A DNA stretch of 11,117 nt from assembly GCA_017936205.1 (NCBI GenBank), contig JAGBGB010000117.1:1-11117 (forward strand), in the 5' to 3' direction. The notes under the pieces were generated by a model, which worked only from the letters and a program-made list of their open reading frames with translations, searched no databases and was not told the DNA's origin. The DNA comes from Oscillospiraceae bacterium (lineage in GTDB: Bacteria; Bacillota; Clostridia; Oscillospirales; Oscillospiraceae). A program made the translations under genes and the position numbers. Shown one piece after another: positions 1 through 7,318 of the stretch (its first letter is position 1; each line of letters begins with the position of its first letter).

Positions 1-44
1 ACCAATTTTTGGTGGTTGTCGGACGCGCAATGCGCGCCCCTACG
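1..44 (+). repeat. REP-like palindromic repeat, copy 1
   Basis: This copy has the core CGCGCAATGCGCG (an odd palindrome centred on A) followed by CCCCTACG, and is preceded by TTGGTGGTTGT, the right arm of a hairpin whose left arm is cut by the window edge. The 44 bases match the reverse complement of 4713-4756 with one mismatch at position 8. The core occurs again at 4837-4863. It looks like the end of a dispersed palindromic element of the REP/MITE kind. No transposase is visible nearby. Confidence 0.75.
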
Positions 45-92
45 CATGGAGCATCAAATGATGATTTTTACATTGAACCTGCGAAGGCGGAT

Positions 93-124
93 GATACTCG
101 CCCCTACATTAGGGGCGTTGTATC
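93..124. repeat. Hairpin downstream of the surface protein gene
   Basis: GATAC (93-97) pairs with GTATC (120-124), and CGCCCCT (99-105) pairs with AGGGGCG (111-117) around the loop ACATT. Only a 1x2 internal mismatch interrupts the 12 base pairs. It lies 17 bases past the stop codon of the minus-strand gene, so it may end or stabilise that transcript. On the minus strand it is not followed by a U-tract, so it is not a classical intrinsic terminator. The stem reuses the CGCCCCTAC string of the neighbouring repeat and may be a decayed repeat copy. Confidence 0.6.
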
Positions 125-140
125 AGCAGGGAGATGGGCT

Positions 141-3100
141 TTAGCTTGCGAAGTAAGCCTTTGCACTGTCGCTGTAGGCAAAGAGGGCTCTGCACAGGGT
201 CAGCAGAATGCCGGTCCGTCCGTTGCCGTAGGTGTCGGCACTGTAGCGGAGGGTGGCAGAAACAGGGCTGCTGCCCTCATATACCGTAGCCTCCACAACG
301 GTGCGGAGCTCCGCTGCCTGCAAGCCGTCGAAGGTGAAGGCATACAAGCCGTCCTTGCCGTAGTCTTCGATCTGAGTTACCACAGCCTCTTGAGGCTGCC
401 CCTCTCCATCTGTGTAACGGATATGGAGGCTCAGTGCATCGGGAGCTCCCGTATAGCTGCTGAGATCCACGATGTACTTCAGACCGACCTTAGAGGTCAG
501 ATTCAGGGACTTGCCTGCAAAGCTAACCGTAGGTTGGGCTGCAGCAGGGATGGTCTCATTGATGTTTTGGAAGCTAACGGTTCCCAGATCGCTCATGAGC
601 ATCAGCTCTAAGAGGCTCATCTGTGCATCTGCAGGGGCATCTGTACGGTAGCCCTTGAAGGTCTGTGCCGCTGCACCGTATTGGAGCAGGTCTGCGCAGA
701 GGGTCTTCAGTGCCTGAGAGCTGCCCTCCTTGCGGAGCTGGGAATAGGCATAGGTAGCCACGCTGTAGGAATCTGTGACGGACAGGAACTGCTCCTCTCC
801 CTTGGTCATGTGCAGCTGTGCAAGAACGGTATCGTTCATCTGCACCGCAGTCATGCCGTCTAAGACGAAGTAGTACATACTGCCCTTGAGAACAGGCTCC
901 AGAACAAGGGTTTGTTCCCCTACATAGCTGTTGCCCTCGTACACAGGGATCCTGCACTCCATTCGGAAGCTGTCATAGTTCGCCAGCAGATCGGCGGCAA
1001 CCACATAGTTCACAGAAATATCTCCTGCCAGATTCAGGGTGTGACGGATCACCACTGCCTCGTCTACGGTAGGCTCAGGCTGTTCTGTGCTGCCGCAGAG
1101 GCAGCTGCCCTCTGTATAGCTGTGGGGCTCGGTCTTGGTCTTGCTGCAGCGGTCGCAGCGGACAAGGTGCTCTTCGCCCTGGTCCTCATAAATGGTGAAG
1201 CTGTGTCCCAGACGTGCTACAGGGATCTGCTCCTTCAGGATCTCACCGCACAGGCTGCACTGCTCTCCGTCGCTGAGTCCGGAGTTCAGGCAGGTGGCAG
1301 GAGTGCCGGGAACCACAACAGGAGTATGACCGCCCAGGGGCAGCTGGGTCTGCTCCTTCAGGATCTTACCGCAGACGCTGCATGCCTCTCCGTCGCTGAG
1401 ACCGTGGTTCATGCAATCAGAGGCCTTGCCGGGGATGGTCACGGGGCTGTGGGGGATCATGGGGATGTCCTGCTGTGCCGTAATGACCTCCTTACAAATA
1501 CTGCAGTGGGAGCCGTCGGTCTTACCCACAGCGGTACAGGTGGCAGCATAGCCCTTGTCAATGACGATGCTGTGCTCTGTCTTGGGAAGGGTCTCGCCCT
1601 TCTTGGTTACGGTGCCACAGTCCTTACAGACATAGTCCCCACTGTAACCCTCCTTGGAGCAGGTGGGGGCAACTGCGTTTTTCAGCTCTGTTCTGTGATC
1701 GGTCTTGGGCAGGGTCTCGGTATAGCTCCATCCGCAGGCGCAGGAGTAGGTCTCGATGCCGGTTGCGGAGCAGGTGGGCTCTTTGGTGACCTGGATCGTG
1801 AAGTCGTGGTATCCTGTCTTAAAGGCTGCGTAGACCTTCACATCGGAGCGGATGTTCTTCAGGTCGGCGGCATTACCTGCCTCATCTACCCAGCCGGTGA
1901 AGGTGTAATGTTTCTGCTGGTCGGAGGCCTTGGTGGGAGCCTCGCCGCTGTAAGATACCTCCTCACCCTCGGAGACGGTGAGGGTCTGCAGGACCTTTCC
2001 ATCCTCATCACAGAATGTGACGGTATAAATAGAGGCAGGAGCTTGATCCTTGGGCCCCATGTAGATGTAGTCTACCTCGAAGGTGCCGGACAGGGCATCG
2101 TTGGCCCCATTGGAAAGGGGATCCAAGCGGATACCGTTAACGGTCTGCCCTGCGAAGCTGTCGGGAATGGTCATGCGGATGGTCTGGTAGGTGTTGTCCT
2201 GCATGAAGATCTCGGTCAGATAGCCGCTTGCACCGTAGGTGGGCTTCTCCAGAGTCACGAAGAAGAATTCCATCTGATTATTGGACTTGCCGCCGGTTAC
2301 ATTGCTCTTCATGCGGATCTCCACCACATCCCCCTTCTGGATGCTGTAGAGGAAGCTGCCACGGGACTCTGCATAGGGGTCGCCGCCCTTGTAGGTTCCC
2401 TTGAGGATTCCTGCGGCAGTGTCACCTGTGACCGTACAGCTGTTGGTTACCCAGTTGCCGGTCTCGCACAGGGGGGCTTCCTTGTCGAAGTCTGCCAAGA
2501 GGAAGCGGCCACCACCCATGTGCTCCAGCTTGTTCTTGGGGGAATTGTTGGGTCTGCCTGCGTAGATATAGTCGATGGTATAGCCGCCCTTGAGGGGCTC
2601 ATTGCCACCTGCGGTAACGGGATCGATACGGATATTGGTCAAGGTATGTCCCACCATATTGGCAGGGAACTTCACATATGCCACCTGATACTCGCCTGTG
2701 GCATAGATGGGGAAAGCGAAGATCCTTTCGCCGCTGTAGCCGGGAGCCTTGTCTGTTGCGTAGAAGATCTCCAAGTGCCCTGCATTGCCGGAGGTAATGG
2801 TGGTCTTCATCCGAACCTCAAGAATATCGTCGCTCTTGATCTTCATACCGGGCATTCCCTCGGTGCACAGGAAGGGATCGCCGCCGAAGATATCCCCGTT
2901 CAGAGTGCCGTTGCTGTGGTTGACCAGAGCAGTGATGCTGTTGCCGCTCCAATTGTTGTTGGCACTCATGGGGCTGGAGGGAACGAAGTCCATGTAGACG
3001 AAGTCTCCGTTGCCCAGATAGTCCAGCTTGTTCTGGGGAGCGTTCTGAGGCTGACCGATGTAAATATAGTCAATGGCATATTTCGCCTTGAAATCATTGG

Positions 3101-4553
3101 AGCCGCCGTCGAAGAGGTCGATTCGGAATTGGCTGATGAACTCTCCCACCGCAGTAGCGGAGGAGGTGCTGAGGGCGAACTGCAGCACATTCCTGCCATT
3201 ATGGAACTGATGGGGAGTTCCCGCAAACATACGGTCTCCTGTAAAGTATCCTACGGTGTTGGTGGTGAAGAAGACCGCCGCAGTATTGGAGGCTGTGCCG
3301 GAGATGTGCTCATAGTCGAAGGCGATCTCCATAATGTCTCCTGCCTTGATCTTATACAGCACATCGAAGGCGGTCATGCGAACATAGGAGTCCGTGCTGG
3401 TCATGCCCTCAGAAGTCAGTGCGCCTAAGGTGCCGCTGAGATAGCCGTTGCCGGCAGAGGGATTGGGGCTGATGCTGGCACCGGAGGTGGCAATATAATG
3501 TCTCCAATTCCAGTTGGTCTCACGGCTGCCGGATTCGAATTCCAGAAGCATGCCGTTGGGATCTGTGTCATAGAGGTGATTGAAACAGCCTACGAAGTCC
3601 TCATTATTATAGTATCCGCCGCTGCTGCCTGCGTTAGCGATGAAGTACATTCTGCCGTTCACCGCATCCACACTCTCCACCTCGAGGAAGTACCAATAAT
3701 AGTTGGAGGTCAGGTAGATGGTATCTGACTGAAGGTTTTGCCGCAGATTTCCGTCTGCAAGATTGCTCAGATCATAGGCAATGATAAAGTTCTTGTTGCG
3801 GTAATCGAAATTGTTCGTCATAACGAAGTACAGACGACCATTGTTATAGGTCATGCCCTGAACTCCGTAAGAACCGGTGCCGCCGTAGCCGGGAGCCCCT
3901 GTGGGAACGGTGATACTATTATAATTCAGGGGACAGATGTACTTACAGGTCACACTGCCGCTGCCCTGATTGATCCCAATATCCATATAGAATACCATGG
4001 TGTTGATCGCACCCAGAAGTCTGACTGTGCCGTTTTGGAAGCTGTGAACAGTCAAAGCAACGAAGTTAATGGGGTTTGCACCGTCATTGATATCGTAGTA
4101 TGCTACACGGCGAACGGTGTTGCCGCTGACCTCTAACTTCCAGATGGTATGGGCGGAATACTCCGCATGACCCACATGGTACATGGTGGTCACATAGAGG
4201 TAGGTCTTGCCGTTGTAGGTCACAGCTGCCATATCGTTGCCGTGTCCCAGACCGTTGAGGACGCAGGTAGAGGTGTTGTCTGCGTTCACAAGAGCCACGG
4301 TTTGCCCTGTGTGGATGGAGGTGCGGTAAATGATTGCACTGTTGTAGCCGCCGGAAGGGGTCTTCAGAGAATAGACATAGTTCTCGTCCGCTGCCATGCC
4401 TTGAGTTGCTACATAGTCATTGGGCAAATAGCCGATCCTGGTGTAGCCCCCGTCGTTCAGATTATAGCCTGCTGCAGAGGCGACGACAGGGAGCAGCGTA
4501 CACAGCATGGCTATGATCAGTAGTCGGGAAAGTAATCTGTGCCATTGGTTCAT
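141..4553 (-). CDS. Large secreted multi-repeat surface protein
   Basis: A 1470-residue exported protein. Residues 1-27 are a signal peptide (basic N-terminus, LLIIAMLCTLLPVV core, AxA cleavage site ASA-AG). About 29-330 is beta-rich and propeller-like, with recurring strands such as VYSLKT, YLYVTTMYH and GRLYFVMTNN. About 334-840 holds three tandem modules, each closing with DYIYxG. Residues 843-913 resemble an InlB-type B-repeat (YTVTF, YTFTGW, YAAF). Residues 915-1154 are Cys/His repeats. From about 1165 a domain is present twice. No LPxTG or C-terminal membrane anchor is visible, so the anchoring mode is unknown. The start is fixed by GGAGG seven bases upstream and by the signal peptide. 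It is transcribed divergently from the operon. A binding or adhesive role at the cell surface is inferred; no catalytic motif was recognised. Confidence 0.93.
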   Translation of the reverse strand: MNQWHRLLSRLLIIAMLCTLLPVVASAAGYNLNDGGYTRIGYLPNDYVATQGMAADENYVYSLKTPSGGYNSAIIYRTSIHTGQTVALVNADNTSTCVLNGLGHGNDMAAVTYNGKTYLYVTTMYHVGHAEYSAHTIWKLEVSGNTVRRVAYYDINDGANPINFVALTVHSFQNGTVRLLGAINTMVFYMDIGINQGSGSVTCKYICPLNYNSITVPTGAPGYGGTGSYGVQGMTYNNGRLYFVMTNNFDYRNKNFIIAYDLSNLADGNLRQNLQSDTIYLTSNYYWYFLEVESVDAVNGRMYFIANAGSSGGYYNNEDFVGCFNHLYDTDPNGMLLEFESGSRETNWNWRHYIATSGASISPNPSAGNGYLSGTLGALTSEGMTSTDSYVRMTAFDVLYKIKAGDIMEIAFDYEHISGTASNTAAVFFTTNTVGYFTGDRMFAGTPHQFHNGRNVLQFALSTSSATAVGEFISQFRIDLFDGGSNDFKAKYAIDYIYIGQPQNAPQNKLDYLGNGDFVYMDFVPSSPMSANNNWSGNSITALVNHSNGTLNGDIFGGDPFLCTEGMPGMKIKSDDILEVRMKTTITSGNAGHLEIFYATDKAPGYSGERIFAFPIYATGEYQVAYVKFPANMVGHTLTNIRIDPVTAGGNEPLKGGYTIDYIYAGRPNNSPKNKLEHMGGGRFLLADFDKEAPLCETGNWVTNSCTVTGDTAAGILKGTYKGGDPYAESRGSFLYSIQKGDVVEIRMKSNVTGGKSNNQMEFFFVTLEKPTYGASGYLTEIFMQDNTYQTIRMTIPDSFAGQTVNGIRLDPLSNGANDALSGTFEVDYIYMGPKDQAPASIYTVTFCDEDGKVLQTLTVSEGEEVSYSGEAPTKASDQQKHYTFTGWVDEAGNAADLKNIRSDVKVYAAFKTGYHDFTIQVTKEPTCSATGIETYSCACGWSYTETLPKTDHRTELKNAVAPTCSKEGYSGDYVCKDCGTVTKKGETLPKTEHSIVIDKGYAATCTAVGKTDGSHCSICKEVITAQQDIPMIPHSPVTIPGKASDCMNHGLSDGEACSVCGKILKEQTQLPLGGHTPVVVPGTPATCLNSGLSDGEQCSLCGEILKEQIPVARLGHSFTIYEDQGEEHLVRCDRCSKTKTEPHSYTEGSCLCGSTEQPEPTVDEAVVIRHTLNLAGDISVNYVVAADLLANYDSFRMECRIPVYEGNSYVGEQTLVLEPVLKGSMYYFVLDGMTAVQMNDTVLAQLHMTKGEEQFLSVTDSYSVATYAYSQLRKEGSSQALKTLCADLLQYGAAAQTFKGYRTDAPADAQMSLLELMLMSDLGTVSFQNINETIPAAAQPTVSFAGKSLNLTSKVGLKYIVDLSSYTGAPDALSLHIRYTDGEGQPQEAVVTQIEDYGKDGLYAFTFDGLQAAELRTVVEATVYEGSSPVSATLRYSADTYGNGRTGILLTLCRALFAYSDSAKAYFAS
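190..1060 (-). repeat. Duplicated C-terminal domain of the surface protein
   Basis: Residues from about 1165 and from about 1340 to 1470 look like two copies of one domain. Copy A has TLNLAGDISVNYVV and later SVATYAYSQL followed by LKTLCADLLQYGAAAQTF. Copy B has SLNLTSKVGLKYIV and later SADTYGNG followed by LLTLCRALFAYSDSAKAYF. Each thus has a beta part followed by a helical Leu-Cys-Ala segment. I recall similar C-terminal pairs in large secreted clostridial proteins but cannot name the family. A cell-surface attachment role would fit the missing sortase signal, as an inference. Confidence 0.6.
1092..1811 (-). repeat. Cys/His-rich tandem repeats within the surface protein
   Basis: Residues 915-1154 contain about five full and one or two partial repeats. 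Each has a leading Cys (PTCS, ATCT, SDCM, ATCL), a CxxC pair about 12-16 residues later (CKDC, CSIC, CSVC, CSLC; the first is CAC), and a His at the repeat boundary. Two units are recent copies at DNA level: the string CTGCTCCTTCAGGATC starts at 1227 and at 1350, a period of 123 bp or 41 residues. The Cys/His pattern could bind metal or form disulphides; which one cannot be told from sequence. Confidence 0.8.
2049..3554 (-). repeat. Three tandem ligand-binding-like modules of the surface protein
   Basis: Residues about 334-840 contain three modules spaced by about 166 residues. Each starts near a G-x-hydrophobic-DF/EF strand (MLLEF, FVYMDF, FLLADF), passes a stretch like KAGDIMEI, SDDILEV or KGDVVEI, and ends with (I/V)DYIYxG. 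Modules 1 and 2 are followed by the linker P-x-NKL. The spacing and beta-strand pattern suggest a jelly-roll or galactose-binding-like fold of the carbohydrate-binding kind. The fold and ligand are inferred, and the copies have diverged strongly. Confidence 0.7.
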
Positions 4554-4560
4554 ATGAATT

Positions 4561-4565
4561 CCTCC
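4561..4565 (-). promoter_or_regulatory. Ribosome binding site of the surface protein gene
   Basis: On the minus strand GGAGG lies 7 bases before the ATG at 4551-4553, an ideal distance. It supports this start and the signal peptide that follows. Confidence 0.88.
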
Positions 4566-4588
4566 TATTATAAAATAAATCTATTATT

Positions 4589-4616
4589 ATTATACATATT
4601 TTACACACTAAAGCAA
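4589..4616 (-). promoter_or_regulatory. Sigma-A promoter of the surface protein gene
   Basis: On the minus strand TTGCTT (4611-4616) and a perfect TATAAT (4589-4594) are separated by 16 bp. The expected transcription start near 4582 gives a leader of about 29 bases, which contains the GGAGG site. No other clear promoter was seen for this gene. Confidence 0.75.
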
Positions 4617-4692
4617 GAAAAACTTTACATTTTCTTCAAAAATCGTTCCGCATCAAAGCCACAGCACGCCCTTCTCCCCAAAACACCCGAAC

Positions 4693-4894
4693 TTCCGATT
4701 TATCGTACCATTCGTAGGGGCGCGCATTGCGCGTCCGACAACCACCAAGAATTGGTGGTTGTGAAAAATGTTTCGTTTTTTGGAGAAATTACATCATTTT
4801 CGGAGGTTTTTGTGTTCATGGCGTTACGCCATGAACCGGACGCGCAATGCGCGCCCCTACGAAGGGGTAAATCAAACTGTTCGACAAATCGGAA
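4693..4894. repeat. Compound palindromic (MITE/REP-like) element
   Basis: Two perfect 27-bp inverted arms (4711-4737 and 4837-4863) each contain the CGCGCAATGCGCG-type core. Just inside the left arm is a perfect 11-bp hairpin with arms 4738-4748 and 4752-4762. Just inside the right arm is another (GTTCATGGC at 4814-4822, GCCATGAAC at 4828-4836). The region between them, 4763-4813, folds only weakly. A second outer inverted pair, TTCCGATTTATCG (4693-4705) against 4882-4894 with one mismatch, extends the symmetry. There is no coding content, so it resembles a non-autonomous element mobilised in trans, or a BIME-type repeat. Confidence 0.75.
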
Positions 4895-4908
4895 TTTGAT
4901 TTTGGGTC

Positions 4909-4945
4909 GTGGGCAATTCCTGGGATTGATTGTGGGCAATTCCTG
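4909..4945 (+). repeat. 14-bp direct repeats upstream of the operon promoter
   Basis: GTGGGCAATTCCTG occurs exactly at 4909-4922 and 4932-4945, a period of 23 bp. The second copy ends 9 bp before the -35 box. The place and period of about two helical turns suggest a site for an activator or other regulator of the operon. This is inference; a small local duplication is the alternative. Confidence 0.5.
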
Positions 4946-4954
4946 TGCTGGTTC

Positions 4955-4983
4955 TTGACTTTTAATTTACTGAATTGTATAAT
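4955..4983 (+). promoter_or_regulatory. Strong sigma-A promoter of the five-gene operon
   Basis: TTGACT (4955-4960) and a perfect TATAAT (4978-4983) are separated by 17 bp, close to full consensus. The expected transcription start is about 4990-4992, which coincides with the first in-frame ATG of the next gene (4992). It is the only promoter seen for the operon, whose genes overlap or nearly touch. Confidence 0.85.
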
Positions 4984-4991
4984 GAAAAGAA

Positions 4992-6536
4992 ATGCGGTTT
5001 TTAGCGGAAAGGCTGAGAGATAGCTTGGAAAGAACGGTATTGGAGTATTTGGAACAGACTGCCCGAAGGCTCCCGGAGGGGATCGCCTTTGCGGATGAGG
5101 AACGGGAGCTTTCCTTCCGAGAGCTGGTGCTGCGTGCGAAGGGCATCGGCTCTGCCTTGCTTTGCAAAAATGGGCTTACCACTCGTCCTGTGGCAGTGCT
5201 GACAGGGCGAACCGTGTACAGTGTAGAGGGCTACATGGGTGCGCTCTATGCAGGCTGCTGCTATGTGCCTGTGGATGCTGCTATGCCTCCACAGAGAATG
5301 ATGGATATTCTGGAACAGATCCAACCGGCGGCACTTCTCTACGGTCCCAAGGAGGAGAAGGTGCTGGGCAAGATCACAGTCAACTGCCCTGTCTTAGAGA
5401 TCGGGGAAGCTGCAGCCCATCCACTTGTTACAGATTTGCTGGATACCGTCCGAAGCCGCTGCCTGGATGTGGATCCTGCCTATATGATCTTCACCTCCGG
5501 TTCCACCGGGAAGCCGAAGGGGATCCTGATCTCCCACCGCAGTGTTATGGACTTTGCTCAGTGGTATGAGGACATTACCGGTGTGACCCATGAGGATCGG
5601 CTGGGCAATCAGGCACCCTTCTTCTTTGATTTGTCGGTGAAGGATCTGTATCTGACCCTGAAGACCGGGGCAACAACCTATATTTTGCCGAAAAAATGCT
5701 TCCTCTTCCCGAAGCTACTGGTGGAGCTGCTCAACGAGAAGAAGATCACCACCCTGTCTTGGGCAACGGCTGCCTTCCATATGACAGCCAATTCCGGGGT
5801 TCTGGAAAAGTATCAGCCTTTATATTTGAAACGAGTTTTGCTTGGGGGCGAGGCTCTGCAAGCTAAGCAGCTGAATATCTGGCGCCGTGCTCTTCCCGAT
5901 GTACAGTATACCAACTTGTACGGTCCTACGGAGGTGACCGTGGATTGCACATGGTACCCCATTAAGAGAGAATTTACGGATCAGGAGCCCATTCCCATTG
6001 GGAAGGCTTGTGCCAATAAGGAGGTTATGATCCTCAATGAGGAGGATCGGCTCTGCACCGTTGGGGAGCCGGGGGAGATCTGTGTCCGTGGCTCCGGTCT
6101 TGCCATTGGCTATTATGGAGATGGGGAGAAGACGGCGCGTGCTTTCGTGCAGAACCCCCTGAACCCCCTGTATCCCGATCGGATGTACCGCACAGGGGAT
6201 ATCGGAATGCTGACGGAAACGGGAGATATTCTGTTCTTATCAAGGAAGGACAGCCAAATCAAGCACATGGGCTACCGCATCGAGCTGGGGGAGATCGAAA
6301 CTGCTCTCAATGCTCTCCCCGGCATCCGAGCTGCAGTATGCTTGTTCCATAAGGAGCAGGATAAGATCTTAGCTGTGTATGAGGGGGAGATGGCCGCTGC
6401 CGAGCTGGCAAAGGGGCTTATGACTGCGCTGCCCAAGTATATGCTGCCCTCTGACTATCATGCTGTGAAGGCCCTGCCCCGACTGCCCAACGGCAAGCTG
6501 GATCGCAGCCGCTTGAAAGAGGAATACCTATGCTGA
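4992..6536 (+). CDS. AMP-forming amino acid:carrier protein ligase (DltA/NRPS adenylation type)
   Basis: A 514-residue cytoplasmic adenylating enzyme, predicted to activate a carboxylic acid with ATP and load it onto the phosphopantetheine of the carrier protein encoded two genes downstream. Motifs in order: P-loop FTSGSTGKPKG (167-177), NQAPFFFDLSV with the amino-group-binding Asp213, LLGGEAL (283-289), NLYGPTE (308-314), YRTGD (399-403), GYRIELGEIE (427-436) and PNGKLDR with catalytic Lys502. Asp213 points to an amino acid substrate. Where DltA has FCGE, with the Cys linked to D-alanine selectivity, this protein has LGGE, as in many NRPS domains, so D-alanine is not certain. The ATG at 4992 sits at the predicted transcript start; TTG at 5025 (residue 12) is an alternative that fits the DltA N-terminus better. 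The gene overlaps the next by 7 bases. Confidence 0.9.
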   Translation: MRFLAERLRDSLERTVLEYLEQTARRLPEGIAFADEERELSFRELVLRAKGIGSALLCKNGLTTRPVAVLTGRTVYSVEGYMGALYAGCCYVPVDAAMPPQRMMDILEQIQPAALLYGPKEEKVLGKITVNCPVLEIGEAAAHPLVTDLLDTVRSRCLDVDPAYMIFTSGSTGKPKGILISHRSVMDFAQWYEDITGVTHEDRLGNQAPFFFDLSVKDLYLTLKTGATTYILPKKCFLFPKLLVELLNEKKITTLSWATAAFHMTANSGVLEKYQPLYLKRVLLGGEALQAKQLNIWRRALPDVQYTNLYGPTEVTVDCTWYPIKREFTDQEPIPIGKACANKEVMILNEEDRLCTVGEPGEICVRGSGLAIGYYGDGEKTARAFVQNPLNPLYPDRMYRTGDIGMLTETGDILFLSRKDSQIKHMGYRIELGEIETALNALPGIRAAVCLFHKEQDKILAVYEGEMAAAELAKGLMTALPKYMLPSDYHAVKALPRLPNGKLDRSRLKEEYLC

Positions 6537-7318
6537 GCCCTGTTACGAGCTATGAGGAGCTTTCTAAGGCACTCAATACCCTCCTGCTCCAAGGGGTCGT
6601 TATCAATGCACTGCCTAATCGGGAGGCATTGGAGCAGGAGATCCGCAGAGGGAGCCTGTACCAACAGCAGATCTCTGAGGGGCTGTTGCTGATCCGTAGA
6701 AGGGAAACCTTGGATCGTCTGACCTTCTTGATCAAGAAGGGACAGAGCCTGCCCCTATGGGAGCCGGAGAGGAATACAGTGGTGGAATTGCCCTTCCGCA
6801 ATGCCTTGGGAGCCATGGAGGAGATTGAAGCTGCTTTTTTGGCGACAGGCTTCCGTGAGATTCTAAGCAGACTTCGCCTGAGTCGAAAGGGAACGGAAGA
6901 CGTCAGCTTCCCTCAGGGGGCGGTCCGTCTGTGTGAGGACGCTCAAGCTGCCTGCAGGCTGCTTTGTGAGAGCTTTTCTCCCATTACAGGCTGTCTGCCT
7001 GAGGAGGGAGAGCTTGCAGAGCTGGCGAAACAGGGGAAGCTCCTGAGCCTGCCCGGTGGGATCCTCCACTACGAAAGCAGCGGAAAGACCACGGAGCTCC
7101 GCCATCTGGCAGTGGCTCCGACTCACCGCCGACAGGGTCTTGGGGCTCTGCTGGTGGGCGCATATTTAAATCAACAGGGAGAGAAGCTCTCCCGTGTATG
7201 GACAGCAGTGGAGAACCTGCCTGCCCGAAGGCTCTACGAGCATTTCGGCTATGCTGCGGATGGTTGGCAGTCTCATGTGCTGTATTATTCTAAAGAAAGC
7301 AAGGAAGAAAGACCATGA
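6530..7318 (+). CDS. GNAT-family N-acetyltransferase
   Basis: A 262-residue soluble protein. The C-terminal half is a GNAT domain: ELRHLAVAPTHRRQGLGALL (189-208) contains the acetyl-CoA pyrophosphate loop RRQGLG (200-205), followed by ENLPARRLYEHFGYA (228-242), the usual GNAT end motif. Residues 1-125 match nothing I recognise; they could be a degenerate GNAT half or a substrate-binding domain. Typical single GNATs are about 150-180 residues, so the protein is long for the family. AAAGAGGA lies six bases before the ATG, and the gene overlaps both neighbours (7 and 4 bases), which implies coupled translation. A place between ligase and carrier suggests that it acetylates the amino group of the activated acid or of the aminoacyl carrier, but its substrate is not shown. 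Canonical dlt operons have no such gene. Confidence 0.82.
   Translation: MLSPVTSYEELSKALNTLLLQGVVINALPNREALEQEIRRGSLYQQQISEGLLLIRRRETLDRLTFLIKKGQSLPLWEPERNTVVELPFRNALGAMEEIEAAFLATGFREILSRLRLSRKGTEDVSFPQGAVRLCEDAQAACRLLCESFSPITGCLPEEGELAELAKQGKLLSLPGGILHYESSGKTTELRHLAVAPTHRRQGLGALLVGAYLNQQGEKLSRVWTAVENLPARRLYEHFGYAADGWQSHVLYYSKESKEERP

Larger units (their letters stand above)
4554..4991. other. Divergent intergenic region
   Basis: This 438-bp stretch has no convincing gene. From left to right it holds the ribosome site and promoter of the minus-strand surface protein gene, an AT-rich stretch, a compound palindromic element (4693-4894), two 14-bp direct repeats (4909-4945) and the operon promoter (4955-4983). 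The two promoters fire outwards on either side of the palindromic element. Confidence 0.8.

Noticed and set aside
93..124. A classical intrinsic terminator for the surface protein gene
   Set aside because: The stem is good, but on the minus strand no run of U follows it.
912..3428. An 838-residue open frame on the plus strand, antisense to the surface protein gene
   Set aside because: The minus-strand frame has a signal peptide, repeats and a ribosome site. The antisense frame has low complexity, no recognisable domain and no ribosome site, and arises from the codon bias of the real gene.
1..4863. A CRISPR array made of the CGCGCAATGCGCG repeats
   Set aside because: There are only three copies, in mixed orientations and far apart, with no regular spacers and no cas genes.
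4539..4958. Possible small proteins in the divergent intergenic region, on both strands
   Set aside because: They run through the palindromic element and the promoters, have no ribosome site, and contain the translated repeat rather than a domain.
4982..5023. A 13-codon open frame (start at 4982) as a leader peptide of the operon
   Set aside because: Its start codon overlaps the -10 box, so the predicted transcript would not include it.
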